Shown here: one piece after another, positions 34,070-46,396 of the stretch
Layout: the number at the start of each line of letters is the position of its first letter
Numbering within the stretch: position 1 is the first letter of the stretch
Source of the DNA: Paenibacillus elgii NBRC 100335
Lineage (GTDB): Bacteria > Bacillota > Bacilli > Paenibacillales > NBRC-103111
DNA: 62,587 nt
Assembly: GCF_004000865.1 (NCBI RefSeq)
Contig: NZ_BIMB01000042.1
Location: 1 to 62,587, forward strand
Reading direction: 5' to 3'
The notes under the pieces: generated by a model
The model's input: the letters and a program-made list of their open reading frames with translations, nothing else
Told to the model about the DNA's origin: nothing
The model's database searches: none
Translations under genes and position numbers: made by a program

Positions 34070-34849
34070 TTAATATTCGTCAAATCCGGCCGTGAACGTC
34101 TCGTATGTAATTTCTTCGTCCGGTGTATTTCTAAGCTCCACGATGCAGTCAAAATGATCGTAGGTATACTGCGATTCCCGGATAAAAATATCCGGATGCT
34201 CGATCACCTTCGTGGAAGGCATCGCCATAATTTCCTGCAGCAGCATATGATGCTTCTCATTGGAACGGAGCGTCGAGACAATCCCGTCGATAATAAATAC
34301 GTTATTCGGATTCATTTCATCCTCGGAAAGCTGGCTGCGCACGGTCTGGCGAAGCAAAGTCGAGGAGACGAATGTCCACCGCTTGTTGGAGCAGACGCTT
34401 CCGGCGATAATCGACTCGGTCTTGCCGACGCGCGGCATCCCGCGCAGTCCGACAACATGGTTGCCGTCACGTTTGAACAGCTCGCCCAGAAAATCGACCA
34501 AAAGTCCCAGTTCGTCCCTGGTGAAGCGGAACGTTTTCCGGTCGTCGGAGTCCCGCTCGATATAGCGGCCGTGCCGGACGGCAAGAATATCGACCAGCTT
34601 GGGCGGACGCAATGCCGTTATAGTTATATTATCCACTTTTTTCAACATTTTACCCATTAATTCAACTTTTTCTTCATCGTTCGTCTGCAAAAGCATGCCG
34701 CGAGTACGGTTATCCACCCCGTTAATGGTGACGATATTGATATCGAGCATCCCCATCAGGGAGGCGATGTCCCCGAGAAGCCCGGGACGGTTTTTGTGGA
34801 TTCGGTATTCCATGTACCATTGCTTGATTTCGGTTGTTTCCGCTATCAT
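34070..34849 (-). CDS. ymfK: YmfK-like DUF3388 protein
   Basis: 259 residues. An N-terminal ACT-like segment (MEYRIHKNRPGLLGDIASLMGMLDINIVTING) followed by a domain with a P-loop-like GMPRVGKTESI near 140. This matches the DUF3388 family of YmfK, unknown function. An ACT domain plus nucleotide-binding motif suggests a ligand-controlled NTPase (inference). Between ymfJ and rodZ as in Bacillus. Confidence 0.85.
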   Translation of the reverse strand: MIAETTEIKQWYMEYRIHKNRPGLLGDIASLMGMLDINIVTINGVDNRTRGMLLQTNDEEKVELMGKMLKKVDNITITALRPPKLVDILAVRHGRYIERDSDDRKTFRFTRDELGLLVDFLGELFKRDGNHVVGLRGMPRVGKTESIIAGSVCSNKRWTFVSSTLLRQTVRSQLSEDEMNPNNVFIIDGIVSTLRSNEKHHMLLQEIMAMPSTKVIEHPDIFIRESQYTYDHFDCIVELRNTPDEEITYETFTAGFDEY

Positions 34850-34936
34850 CCTTCGTTCTCCGATCCTAGATTTGTGATTGTTTACAAAAGAATTCTACAA
34901 TATTCGATAAATTCCTCCCCGTTTCAGGGCATAAAG

Positions 34937-35773
34937 TCACAAATTTTTATTGATCTTCGCTTCGGTGTTGGAATATGTCTGAATCCCCGGCGTCCATGCT
35001 TTCTTTGCCATCATGTCTTCGATGGATGCAAGGATGCCTCCCCACTGCAGCTCAATGCCGGTGGAAGCCATGTTGATCACCGGAACCTGCATATTCTTCA
35101 GTCTTTGCAATTGCCCTGCTTCCAGCGGAGCGAATACGGCGATCCACGCCGGCCCGTGACTGCGTACCTGGAATTGAAACTGCGTATACCAGCCGTCAGC
35201 GTCGGCCAGATTAATATAATCCGCTTCTTCGGAAGGCGCCCATTCGGACGGAATCGGGTAAGCCGAAGTCGTTACCCATTCGATCGGCCGGCCGTTGTCA
35301 AGCTGCTGTCCTACCCATTCGTTCCACTCCTGCCGGAACCGGTCTTCCGGGACCAGCTTCACCATGATGTTACTACCGCTCACAACAGGGGATTGCCGCG
35401 CCAATTGGTCGTCCAGCATCACCCATTTGCGTTCCGGGATGTTCGCTGCGGTCGGAAGCGTATTTTGTACTAAATTATGTCCGGCAACAAGGATATAGTC
35501 ATAAGATCTGGTTTTAATTTTGGTCAGTTGTTCTTCCGTCAGCGCGGTCGTGTTGTCCATCCACTCGAAGGCCGTCTGCTTTTTATCGCGCCAATTGACG
35601 AGTGTCGTTTGCAGGGCGGCTTTTACATTGTCCGGCATTTCCTGTCCCGTTACGACGAGAATCGACGATTTTCCTTGAAGCAAGACAGGATCGATTGCCG
35701 GGATGTTTTTGCCGCAGCCGCTAAGCAAACCTAGAATGCCTATTCCTACAAACAAACGTTTTAGCTTCTTCAC
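34937..35773 (-). CDS. Lipoprotein, possible periplasmic-binding-like fold
   Basis: 278 residues. GTG start with AGAGG 11 bases upstream; the signal peptide ends in a lipobox (LLSGCGKN), so the product is a lipid-anchored outer-face protein. The body alternates beta-strand and helix segments (SILVVTGQEMP, YDYILVAGHNLVQN, VPVINMASTGIELQWGG) like BMP-type or periplasmic-binding proteins, but I cannot assign it firmly. It has no transporter genes beside it. It sits inside the ymfJ-ymfK interval, where Bacillus subtilis has no counterpart that I recall. Confidence 0.7.
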   Translation of the reverse strand: MKKLKRLFVGIGILGLLSGCGKNIPAIDPVLLQGKSSILVVTGQEMPDNVKAALQTTLVNWRDKKQTAFEWMDNTTALTEEQLTKIKTRSYDYILVAGHNLVQNTLPTAANIPERKWVMLDDQLARQSPVVSGSNIMVKLVPEDRFRQEWNEWVGQQLDNGRPIEWVTTSAYPIPSEWAPSEEADYINLADADGWYTQFQFQVRSHGPAWIAVFAPLEAGQLQRLKNMQVPVINMASTGIELQWGGILASIEDMMAKKAWTPGIQTYSNTEAKINKNL

Positions 35774-35871
35774 TTGCGGTTCAACCTCTTTCTCCCGTTC
35801 GTCTATACCAGTATATAAGAAAACCGGCTGCGAAGCCAACTCGGCAAATGGTTGCTGCGGAAAAAGAGAAA

Positions 35872-35892
35872 AGCCTCCCAGAACAGGAGGCT
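35872..35892 (-). terminator. Terminator after ymfJ
   Basis: AGCCTCC / GGAGGCT stem with a seven-base loop, followed by TTTCTCTTTTT on the minus strand. Confidence 0.85.
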
Positions 35893-35911
35893 CGTGTACA
35901 ATGCCGGATAA

Positions 35912-36166
35912 TTAATGATGTGCTTTAGCTAATTTGACCATAGCCCTTGCCAGGACTTTGCGCTCCTCTTCGTCGCATACGTCCCACAGGTCCTTCAGTA
36001 CGCGTTCTTCTTTATTTTCCGGATCGATTTTGTTAGACAAAAATTCACCGATTTGAAAAGCGAGCTGCGAGATCGTCTCTTCCGTCATCCCTGCCCGTTC
36101 CGCTTGCTCCACACGCTCTCCCAGAAACTCTTTCCAACGATCGAACACTTTAAGCATCGTAGCCAT
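35912..36166 (-). CDS. ymfJ: DUF3243 protein (YmfJ-like)
   Basis: 84 residues, all-helical, matching DUF3243 (VFDRWKEFLGERVEQAE... IGEFLSNKIDPENKEER VLKDLW). No known function. RBS AAGGAGG 8 bases before the ATG; monocistronic appearance with a terminator after it. In Bacillus subtilis it lies in the same ymfI-ymfJ-ymfK order. Confidence 0.87.
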   Translation of the reverse strand: MATMLKVFDRWKEFLGERVEQAERAGMTEETISQLAFQIGEFLSNKIDPENKEERVLKDLWDVCDEEERKVLARAMVKLAKAHH

Positions 36167-36241
36167 GTATGCATCCTCCTTATCGAAATGAATGTCGGTA
36201 CGACGTTAATGTTTGCATTTCGGTAAGGATTTATACGGCCG

Positions 36242-37012
36242 TCAGGTCAGCCAGCCCCCGTTGGGACTGATGATTTGACCTGTGATGTAGCTGGATTCGG
36301 GAAGCGCGAGGAAATAAACGAGCGACGCGATCTCATCAGGTTTACCGAGGCGGCCGACGGGAATATCGTTCTCGATCATCTCTTTTTCCCGTTCGTCGAA
36401 GCCTGCCATCATCAACGTATCGACCGCGCCGGGAGCGACGGCGTTCACGGTGACCCCGGACGGTGCAAGCTCCTTCGCCAACGCCTTCGTAAAAGCATTG
36501 ATGCCGCCCTTGGCGGTCGAATAGGCCACCTCACAGGAAGCACCGGAGATGCCCCAAATCGAGGACACGTTGATGATTCTTCCGTACTTTTGACGGATCA
36601 TCGCCGGCATAAATTGACGCGTCATCAGGAACGCGCCTTTCAAGTTAATGTCCATAATTTCGTCCCACTGGGCCTCCTCCAGATCGGAGAACAGGCCGTA
36701 ATGCGAAATGCCCGCATTGTTAACCAAAATATCCGGAACGAGGCCGTGCTGTGTCAGCTTCTCCTGCATCCGCTCGATCTGCTCCCTCGACCGCAGGTCG
36801 GCCGTTACCGTTAACACCCGGCTCCCCAGCTTCATGCAGCTGCGGGCCGTTTCATTCGCCCCTTCGTGCGAATTCAAGTAATGAATGATCACATTCATGC
36901 CCACCGAAGCGAAACGGCAGGCGATCGCGGCGCCAATCCCGCGGCTCGCCCCCGTAACGAGCACCGTTTGCTCCGGAAACGGCTTGCACTGACTAGGTTC
37001 CATTCGCTTCAC
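36242..37012 (-). CDS. ymfI: Short-chain dehydrogenase/reductase (YmfI-like)
   Basis: 256 residues. Rossmann motif TGASRGIG, NNAGIS, the catalytic Ser-Tyr-Lys set (NVSSIWG... YSTAKGG) and the end motif TGQIISPNGGW of FabG-like reductases. Likely NADP-linked 3-oxoacyl or related reductase; substrate unknown. A GTG at 37012 or ATG at 37003 may start it; both lie inside the end of ymfH (overlap up to 20 bases), so it is coupled to the protease genes. Confidence 0.9.
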   Translation of the reverse strand: MKRMEPSQCKPFPEQTVLVTGASRGIGAAIACRFASVGMNVIIHYLNSHEGANETARSCMKLGSRVLTVTADLRSREQIERMQEKLTQHGLVPDILVNNAGISHYGLFSDLEEAQWDEIMDINLKGAFLMTRQFMPAMIRQKYGRIINVSSIWGISGASCEVAYSTAKGGINAFTKALAKELAPSGVTVNAVAPGAVDTLMMAGFDEREKEMIENDIPVGRLGKPDEIASLVYFLALPESSYITGQIISPNGGWLT

Positions 37013-38285
37013 TTGTTACAATGGAAGCCGCCAGACGGCTCCAATCGAAATGCTCGCGCAGCCGCTCGTTGACATCCTCCAGGGTCAGCTCTTCATACAC
37101 CGGCAAAATATCGAATAAATCGATGCCCTTAAACCGGTACTTCGTAAATTCATTGGCGATCGCTTCAGGCGAGTTGAGCTGGCGCAGGAAAGCGCCGATT
37201 TTTTTCTTCTTGCTACGCTCGAAATCGGCTGAGGCAATGCCGTCCGCTTTGACCCGGTCGATTTCCTCCTGCACGCGGCCGATCAAACGTTCGGGGTCTT
37301 TCGTATCTCCGCCGATCACGGTGAACGCATAATTTTCGGCAATATTATACTCGGAGCCGAAGCTGTCGGAAATCAGCTGCTCGTCATACAGCTTCTGGTA
37401 AATGGCCGAGCTGGGGCTTACCAGCACGTCAAGCAGCACCTTCATGGTCAGCTCCCGCTTCAGCAGCTCCCGCCCCCGCAAAGCCTGGCCCGGCTCCTTG
37501 CAGCCGAACAAGCACTTGGGCAGCGAGACCGGCAGCACGGTCACTTTGCGCGCGGCCTTCACCTGGTGCGGCTCGTCTTCAAAGTAACGGTTGATCGTTC
37601 CCTGCGGCTTGAACGTTTTCTCCGCTTGGTTCCGTTTGACGAGCTCCATAATTTCCTGCGGATTCACCCCGCCTACGACAAACAAGCTCATATTGCTCGG
37701 ATGATAAAACGTATGGTAACACTCGTACAGCATTTCTTTCGTAATTTCACCGATGGATTCGATCGTTCCGGCGATATCGATATGAACCGGATGATTATGA
37801 TACATCGTTTCGATCAGCCCGAAATACGCCCGCCAGTCCGGATTATCCCGGTACATGTTGATTTCCTGGCCGATAATGCCTTTCTCCTTCTCGACGTTTG
37901 CATCCGTAAAATACGGATTTTGTACGAAATTAAGCAGCGTCGATAAGTTGTCCTCGATATGCTCGGTGGCGGAAAATAAATAAGCCGTACGGTCGAAGCT
38001 TGTGAACGCATTGGCGGAAGCTCCTTGGGCTGCGAACACGGAAAAGATGTCCCCTGTCGGCTCCTCGAACATTTTGTGCTCCAAAAAATGCGCGATGCCG
38101 TCAGGCACTTTGCGCCGCGCTTCGCCTTCGACCTGAAAATCGTTATCGATCGAACCGTATTTTGTCGTGAAGGTGGCATACGTTTTCTGGAAGCCTTCCT
38201 TCGGCAAAATAAAGACGCTCAGTCCGTTCGGAAGCTCTTCCGCGTACAGCGTTTCCTTCACATGCGGATAAGGGATCGTGCGCAT
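36993..38285 (-). CDS. ymfH: M16 family zinc peptidase, active subunit (YmfH-like)
   Basis: 430 residues. The inverted zinc motif HxxEH is intact (IAHFLEHKMFEE near residue 65), followed by the downstream acidic ligand (NMYRDNPD region). Pitrilysin-like peptidase, predicted cytoplasmic. Directly after ymfF: its ATG follows the ymfF stop with no gap, preceded by AAAGGGGGG. It most likely pairs with ymfF, as bacterial two-chain M16B enzymes do. The natural substrate is unknown. Confidence 0.9.
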   Translation of the reverse strand: MRTIPYPHVKETLYAEELPNGLSVFILPKEGFQKTYATFTTKYGSIDNDFQVEGEARRKVPDGIAHFLEHKMFEEPTGDIFSVFAAQGASANAFTSFDRTAYLFSATEHIEDNLSTLLNFVQNPYFTDANVEKEKGIIGQEINMYRDNPDWRAYFGLIETMYHNHPVHIDIAGTIESIGEITKEMLYECYHTFYHPSNMSLFVVGGVNPQEIMELVKRNQAEKTFKPQGTINRYFEDEPHQVKAARKVTVLPVSLPKCLFGCKEPGQALRGRELLKRELTMKVLLDVLVSPSSAIYQKLYDEQLISDSFGSEYNIAENYAFTVIGGDTKDPERLIGRVQEEIDRVKADGIASADFERSKKKKIGAFLRQLNSPEAIANEFTKYRFKGIDLFDILPVYEELTLEDVNERLREHFDWSRLAASIVTSEANGT

Positions 38286-39629
38286 TTATTGCCCCCCTTT
38301 GTTGTCGCGTAAAAAATAAATCGTATCCAGTTGCACCTGGCGGGCCATCCGGCGGATCTGTTCTTTATCCGTTTGCTCCACCGCTTCGATCAGTGCCGGA
38401 ACCGTACGATCGGCGCCGGACAGACGGTTGTTGAAATCGAAAGCGATCAGCTCGAAGGCCGAGTCCTGCAGCTCACGCAAATGTCCCGTAATCATCGCTT
38501 TCGTCTGCTGCAGCTCCGTGTCGTTGATCTGCCCCTCTTCCATCGCTTTCAGTTGTTCCTTAATAATCGAGACGGCTTTCTCGTAATTTGCGATTTCGAT
38601 GCCCGATTGGATCGTCAGAATGCCCTTGTGCCCGTCCAAGCGGGAAGAGGCGTAATAGGCCAAGCTTGCCTTTTCGCGGACGTTGGTGAACAGCTTGGAA
38701 TGCGGATATCCGCCCAAAATACCGTTATAAAGCAGCGCCGACGGATACGAATCGTCCGCATAAGAGGTTCGCACGCGAAGCCCCATATTGAGCTTCCCTT
38801 GATTGACATCAAGACGCTCGACGACTTCCTTCACTTGACCGACGCTGCGATGCTCGGCTCTGAGCGAATAGTCCGAAGTCCGCTCGCTCCTGGCAGCAAA
38901 ATAGCGCTCAATCAACGGCAGCACCTGCTCCAGATTCGTATTGCCTACTACGTAAATATCAATCGGCGATTGCCGCAGCAAAGCTTCATACCGTTCGGTC
39001 AAAGCCTCCGCTTCGATCGAAGGGATGCGATCAATGGAACCGAGCGGATGGAGCCGGTAAGGCTCGCTGCTACACATTTCGGCGATGCATCGTTCCGCAG
39101 CGTAGCGGATTTTGTCGTTAACGATAGATTCCAGCCGCTTCTGCAGCGTCGTTTTCTCGGAATCGATATATTTGCGGACCAAAGTTCCGCCTTCCATCGC
39201 CGGCTGCGTAATCGCTTCGCCTAAAAATTGAATGGCTTGATCAAACAGCGGCTGCGGACTGGAAACGAAATCGTCCTGAATGACATCCATACGGAATTGA
39301 AGCATCTGGTAATCCCCGCGCTTGTACACGTCGTACCCGAATCCGGCCCCGTACAAATCGTCCAGCTTCTCGCGGAACTGCTTCGTTTCCGGGTAGGCCT
39401 TGCTGCCGCGCCGCAGCACAAAAGGAATCAGCGCGTTAGGCGTAACTGTGTCCTCTTGAAGCGGACTGCCCACATAGACCGATAATGCATAAGTTTTGAA
39501 CTGCTCCGTCGGCAGCACATGCACACGCACGCCCTGCACCGTTCCCCGTTCGAATTGTATTTGCTTCAAAGACGAAACAACTCCTCTCATCATCATGGCT
39601 TCACTTTCGCCTTCCCGGGTATATTCCAT
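38286..39629 (-). CDS. ymfF: M16 family peptidase-like subunit lacking zinc site (YmfF-like)
   Basis: 447 residues, M16 fold (LKQIQFERGTVQGVRVHVLPTEQFKTYALSVYVG... NVREKASLAYYASSRLDGHKG) but without HxxEH: the corresponding stretch reads TPNALIPFVLRRGSK. So this is the non-catalytic partner, with the C-terminal R/Y-type residues (LAYYASS) of the substrate chamber. First gene of ymfF-ymfH-ymfI. Start ATG with AGAGGA 5 bases upstream. Confidence 0.88.
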   Translation of the reverse strand: MEYTREGESEAMMMRGVVSSLKQIQFERGTVQGVRVHVLPTEQFKTYALSVYVGSPLQEDTVTPNALIPFVLRRGSKAYPETKQFREKLDDLYGAGFGYDVYKRGDYQMLQFRMDVIQDDFVSSPQPLFDQAIQFLGEAITQPAMEGGTLVRKYIDSEKTTLQKRLESIVNDKIRYAAERCIAEMCSSEPYRLHPLGSIDRIPSIEAEALTERYEALLRQSPIDIYVVGNTNLEQVLPLIERYFAARSERTSDYSLRAEHRSVGQVKEVVERLDVNQGKLNMGLRVRTSYADDSYPSALLYNGILGGYPHSKLFTNVREKASLAYYASSRLDGHKGILTIQSGIEIANYEKAVSIIKEQLKAMEEGQINDTELQQTKAMITGHLRELQDSAFELIAFDFNNRLSGADRTVPALIEAVEQTDKEQIRRMARQVQLDTIYFLRDNKGGQ

Positions 39630-39649
39630 TATATTCCTCTATAAACAGA

Positions 39650-39677
39650 AGAAGCAACCGTGAAGATGGTTACTTCT
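39650..39677 (-). terminator. Hairpin after the SleB-like gene
   Basis: AGAAGTAACC / GGTTGCTTCT on the minus strand with an eight-base loop; only a short pyrimidine tail follows, so it is a weak terminator. Confidence 0.55.
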
Positions 39678-39687
39678 ACTACATGCG

Positions 39688-40494
39688 CTATTTGCAGAAA
39701 ATATGTTTACCGATTTGCTTGACTTGCGGACGGGTCCAGATCCATTTGGACGTGGCGGTCACCGGATTGAAATAATAAAGGCATCCGCCGGATGGGTCCG
39801 ACCCGTTCAGCGCGTCTTGCACCGCCCTGCGGGACGTTTCGTTCGGTGTCAGCCATATTTGTCCGTCCGCTACGGCCGTAAACGCTCCAGGCTGGAAAAT
39901 AACGCCCGAGACCGTATTCGGAAAGCTTGGCGCTTTGACGCGATTGAGAATCACGGCGGCAACGGCGACTTGGCCGATATACGGCTCCCCGCGTGCTTCA
40001 CCGTGTACCGCATTAGCCATTAGGGTCAGGTCCTGCTCGGAAAGACCGAGCCGGTCGGAACGCGGTATGCCTGCGTTCGCCGGCGGCGCAGCGCTTTCGG
40101 GCGCGGGTGTGCTTGGGGCGGCTTGCCCTTGTCCGGCGCCGGTTACCCAAGGAGGCAGTTCTTCGGCTTTAGCCTTCCATGCTTTCGTTGCTTCCCACAG
40201 CTTCAGCTTCGTTTTATCCCCGGCGATGCCGTCCACATTCAACCCGAATTCGGACTGGAACCATTTAAGCGACTTTAAGGTTTGATAGCCGAAATCGCCG
40301 TCAACCTTGCCGTAATAAAACCCGAGATGCTTCAAACGTCCTTGGAGCTCGTATACGTCAGCCGTGCCGGACGCTCCATAGCGGATTTCGTTCTTGCTGA
40401 ATGTCTGCTGTACCTTCAGATGCTGCTTGAGCTGAAGTCCGGCGAACAAAATAAACACCAGGCCAAGCGTGATCATGATCAATCGTTTATTCAT
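39688..40494 (-). CDS. SleB-like cell wall hydrolase
   Basis: 268 residues. N-terminal membrane anchor or signal (LIMITLGLVFILFAGLQL), a peptidoglycan-binding domain (DVYELQGRLKHLGFYYGKVDGDFGYQTLKSLKWFQ), a Pro/Ala-rich linker and a C-terminal Hydrolase_2/SleB domain (LMANAVHGEARGEPYIGQVAVAAVILNRV, with the catalytic Glu) ending CLYYFNP... IGKHIFCK. Expected lytic transglycosylase on cell wall or spore cortex. True SleB is usually followed by ypeB; none is here, so this may be a vegetative or a second enzyme. Monocistronic. Confidence 0.87.
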   Translation of the reverse strand: MNKRLIMITLGLVFILFAGLQLKQHLKVQQTFSKNEIRYGASGTADVYELQGRLKHLGFYYGKVDGDFGYQTLKSLKWFQSEFGLNVDGIAGDKTKLKLWEATKAWKAKAEELPPWVTGAGQGQAAPSTPAPESAAPPANAGIPRSDRLGLSEQDLTLMANAVHGEARGEPYIGQVAVAAVILNRVKAPSFPNTVSGVIFQPGAFTAVADGQIWLTPNETSRRAVQDALNGSDPSGGCLYYFNPVTATSKWIWTRPQVKQIGKHIFCK

Positions 40495-40621
40495 TCTGGT
40501 AACCTCACCTTTCCCGCCTTCGTTGTGGCAACCTTTTTAAGGTTATTATGAGAAAGGGAGTCAGCTTCTATTCAGCCTAAACTGGGAATCGCTGGGCCCG
40601 GATAACGCATCCGGAAGCCGC

Positions 40622-43195
<2,574 letters not shown>

Positions 43196-43217
43196 GGCCG
43201 CTCACCCCCGAGCTTTC

Positions 43218-43246
43218 ATTATACCATAAACTGGGGTGAAGCTAAA
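43218..43246 (-). promoter_or_regulatory. Promoter-like pair upstream of spoIIIE
   Basis: TATAAT at -10 with 17 bases to TTTAGC as a weak -35 on the minus strand, about 22 bases before the TTG start. Confidence 0.5.
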
Positions 43247-43323
43247 CGAAAAATGCGAAAATATATTCCCCTCCGGCAATTAAGGTATGGAAAGAAGCAC
43301 TGATCGACCGTGCAGATCCCCCT

Positions 43324-43560
43324 TTATTCGCCGGATTCCCGAGCCATCGGCTGAAACTCGATCATTCGCCCCGGAGTGTACTGGGGATTCAAAAAATCCT
43401 GCGGGTTGCAGCTGATCAGCCGGACGATCTTCGCTTGCTGTGCGTTGACGGGCTCAACCTGCATCCTGACCCCGTTCATCACGATATCGACGGTGGACGA
43501 CTTCATCTCTTCAATTCCTTCGTAGACAGTTTCCAATGGCAGTATCGAATAATGAATCAT
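43324..43560 (-). CDS. ylzJ: YlzJ-like protein
   Basis: 78 residues, family YlzJ ([34 protein letters not shown] region). Unknown function. Starts at an ATG overlapping the tepA stop (ATGA), so it is translationally coupled to tepA. Always seen beside tepA and spoIIIE in Bacilli. Confidence 0.85.
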   Translation of the reverse strand: MIHYSILPLETVYEGIEEMKSSTVDIVMNGVRMQVEPVNAQQAKIVRLISCNPQDFLNPQYTPGRMIEFQPMARESGE

Positions 43561-44309
43561 TGGATCATACCTCCCGCATTGCCGGCTCGCCGCTCATCGA
43601 TCAAGGCGTTGAGCTTGCTAATGGCTTCCCCAATGCCGCCCAGCGAGTTGATGAGTCCGTACCTGACGGCATCCGCACCGATGACCGTTGTGCCGATGTC
43701 ACGCGTGAGCTCGCCCGTTTTGAACATCAGCTCTTTAAATTTGTCCTCGTCGACCCGGGAATGCCGGGTGACGAACCGGATGACCCGTTCCTGCATTTTA
43801 TCCAAATATTCGAAGGTCTGGGGGACGCCGATCACCAGACCGTTCAGACGGATCGGGTGAATCGTCATCGTCGCGGTTTCGGCAATGATCGAATAGTTGG
43901 CCGAAACGGCAATCGGAACTCCAATGCTGTGCCCGCCCCCGAGCACAAGCGTTACCGTCGGCTTGGACAACGTAGCGATCATTTCGGCGATCGCCAGCCC
44001 GGCTTCCACGTCTCCGCCTACGGTATTCAAAATAATAAGCACGCCTTCGATTTTCGCGTTCTGCTCCGCAGCTACAAGCTGCGGAATCAAATGCTCGTAT
44101 TTGGTCGTTTTGTTTTGAGGCGGCAGAACGATATGACCCTCCACCTGCCCGATGATAGTCATGCAGAAAATGTTGGATTCGGTAGTAGGCGCACCTGTCT
44201 GTCCCAACTGCTGAATCGCATCGACCGTTGCGCTTTTGCGTCCTTCTTCCGTTGTCGGCGCTTGCGGCGGCTGCACGGGCTGCTGCTCTTGTTTTTCGTT
44301 GGATTGCAT
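43557..44309 (-). CDS. tepA: ClpP-like protein TepA (translocation-enhancing)
   Basis: About 250 residues. ClpP/crotonase-fold serine protease family with the nucleophile context [13 protein letters not shown] and the histidine context TIHPIRLNG; a poorly conserved N-terminal 50 residues rich in Gln is outside the core. In Bacillus subtilis TepA improves secretion of some presecretory proteins. Start at the ATG with GGAGG 10 bases upstream (44309); an ATG nine bases upstream is too close to the site. Coupled with ylzJ. Confidence 0.9.
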   Translation of the reverse strand: MQSNEKQEQQPVQPPQAPTTEEGRKSATVDAIQQLGQTGAPTTESNIFCMTIIGQVEGHIVLPPQNKTTKYEHLIPQLVAAEQNAKIEGVLIILNTVGGDVEAGLAIAEMIATLSKPTVTLVLGGGHSIGVPIAVSANYSIIAETATMTIHPIRLNGLVIGVPQTFEYLDKMQERVIRFVTRHSRVDEDKFKELMFKTGELTRDIGTTVIGADAVRYGLINSLGGIGEAISKLNALIDERRAGNAGGMIQ

Positions 44310-44400
44310 GAAGAACATCCCTCCGTTAGCTGAAATGTCCTTGTTAGTATGGTGCAGTCGGGCAAAACTATGCGGGAGATCAGGGATGGATGTACGAAAA

Positions 44401-44449
44401 AAAGACCGCGTAAACCGGTGGGAATTTTCCCGCCGTTTACGTGGTCTTT
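44401..44449 (-). terminator. Terminator after the RNase J gene
   Basis: AAAGACCACGTAAAC...GTTTACGCGGTCTTT forms a stem of about 20 pairs on the minus strand with a TTTT loop region, followed by seven T. Confidence 0.9.
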
Positions 44450-44510
44450 ACACAAAAACTGCTTTTATACACTCTATCCTCAAGTGATTTTGTATGACTG
44501 GTGGGAAGTT

Positions 44511-46187
44511 TTACACTTCCATGATGATTGGCAAAATCATCGGTCTTCTTCGGGTTTGCTCATATAAAAATCGGCCGAGTGCGTCTTTGACATGGGTTTT
44601 AAGCGAAGCCCATTCATTGACATTTTCGTTCATTAAGCGATGGAGCGTGCTCGTCACGATCCGGTTCGCTTCTTCCAGCAATCCTTCCGACTCCCGAACG
44701 TAGACGAAGCCGCGGGAAATGATGTCTGGACCTGACAGAATGGTCCCATCCTGCTTGCTGAGCGTTACGACGACGACCAGAATGCCGTCTTGGGACAACA
44801 GCTTACGGTCGCGCAGCACAATGTTGCCAACGTCGCCAACCCCGAGGCCGTCGATGAGAACGTTGCCTGCCTGCACTTTGGACCCTTTGCGGGCAACGCC
44901 GTCCTGAATTTCCACCGTATCGCCGTTATCCACGATAAAAATATCTTCACGTGCGATGCCGACCGATTCGGCAAGCATCCCGTGCTGGCGAAGCATCCGG
45001 TATTCCCCGTGAATCGGAATAAAATATTTTGGACGCATAATATTCAGCATCAGCTTTAATTCTTCCTGGCTGCCGTGTCCGGATACGTGTACCCCTGTGA
45101 TCGAGCCAGGCCCGTAAATAACATGCGCACCAATGCGCATCAGTTCGTCCACCGTCCGCCCCACGTACCGCTCATTCCCGGGAATCGGCGTAGCGGCGAT
45201 GATGACGGTATCGCCGGGCAAAATGTCCATCTTGCGATGCGTAGAGCGGGCCATCCGGGTCAGTGCCGACATCGGCTCGCCCTGGGACCCTGTAGATAGA
45301 ATGGCTACACGATCGGCCGCGAGTTTGTTCACTTCCTCCGGTTCGATCAGCATGCCATCCGGAACACGCAAGTAGCCCAGTTCGCTGGCGATACCTACTA
45401 CATTCACCATGCTCCGCCCGATTACGGTCAGCTTGCGGCGTGTCGATTCGCACGCGTCAATGACCTGCTGAATCCGGTGAATGTTGGAGGCGAAGGTCGC
45501 AATAACGACACGCTGCTTCGCTTTACGGAATACGTCTTCGATTTCCGCGCCTACGCTGCGCTCCGAACCGGTATATCCCGGACGTTCCGCATTCGTACTA
45601 TCCGACAACAATGCAATAACGCCTCTACGGCCAATCGCTGCCATCTGGTGAAGATCTGCATACTGCTCGTTGACCGGCGTCTGATCGAACTTGAAGTCGC
45701 CGGTATGAACCACGTTACCTTCCGGCGTCTCCAGACATACCCCCACCGAGTCGGGAATACTGTGGTTCGTCTTAAAGAACGTCGCGGTCATGCAGCCGAG
45801 CGTCAATTCCGAATCGGCCGTAATGACGATCCGTTTCGTTTCACCGAGCAGATTCGCTTCCTTCAGCTTCATCTCGATCAGACCCATGGTCAGCCTTGTT
45901 CCATACACCGGAACGTTCAGGTGCTTAAGAACGTAAGGCAAGCCGCCGATATGATCCTCGTGGCCGTGTGTAATGACGATTCCGCGCACTTTATCGCGAT
46001 TTTCCGTCAAGTAAGAAATATCGGGAATGACGATATCGATCCCGAGCATATCTTCCTCCGGAAATTTCAATCCGCAGTCTACGACTACAATATCGTTCGC
46101 ATATTGAACGACATACATGTTCTTCCCGATTTCACCCACGCCGCCCAGGGCAAAAATCGTTAATTTGTCTATATTTTTCTTGGACAA
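44511..46187 (-). CDS. rnjB: Ribonuclease J (RnjB position)
   Basis: About 558 residues. Metallo-beta-lactamase core with HGHEDHIGG, then HTGDFKFDQTP, the beta-CASP region (LSDSTNAERPG, TGSQGEPMSAL) and a C-terminal domain. RNase J has 5'-3' exonuclease and endonuclease activity on mRNA. Position next to dapA and tepA matches B. subtilis rnjB rather than rnjA, but orthology should be confirmed. A TTG at 46187 with GGAGG 9 bases upstream is the start; the longer frame starts inside the ribosome site. Confidence 0.92.
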   Translation of the reverse strand: MSKKNIDKLTIFALGGVGEIGKNMYVVQYANDIVVVDCGLKFPEEDMLGIDIVIPDISYLTENRDKVRGIVITHGHEDHIGGLPYVLKHLNVPVYGTRLTMGLIEMKLKEANLLGETKRIVITADSELTLGCMTATFFKTNHSIPDSVGVCLETPEGNVVHTGDFKFDQTPVNEQYADLHQMAAIGRRGVIALLSDSTNAERPGYTGSERSVGAEIEDVFRKAKQRVVIATFASNIHRIQQVIDACESTRRKLTVIGRSMVNVVGIASELGYLRVPDGMLIEPEEVNKLAADRVAILSTGSQGEPMSALTRMARSTHRKMDILPGDTVIIAATPIPGNERYVGRTVDELMRIGAHVIYGPGSITGVHVSGHGSQEELKLMLNIMRPKYFIPIHGEYRMLRQHGMLAESVGIAREDIFIVDNGDTVEIQDGVARKGSKVQAGNVLIDGLGVGDVGNIVLRDRKLLSQDGILVVVVTLSKQDGTILSGPDIISRGFVYVRESEGLLEEANRIVTSTLHRLMNENVNEWASLKTHVKDALGRFLYEQTRRRPMILPIIMEV

Positions 46188-46363
46188 GTAACTAAACCTC
46201 CTCAATGTAATTGACGACGATTTCCATATGATTATTCAAAACCAAATTTTAACCGCACCAGTCACTTGACATCATTATACATGAAAAAAATGACTCTTTA
46301 CAAGTGAGCCGGTCAACTCGGCTATCCACCTTGCGTATAGCGTATTATTCCCAAAACAAAAAA

Positions 46364-46385
46364 ACCGATGCCACAGGGCACCGGT
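46364..46385 (-). terminator. Terminator after dapA
   Basis: ACCGGTGCC / GGCATCGGT on the minus strand (one G-T wobble), followed by TTTTTT. Confidence 0.85.
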
Positions 46386-46396
46386 TGTCGTAAAGC

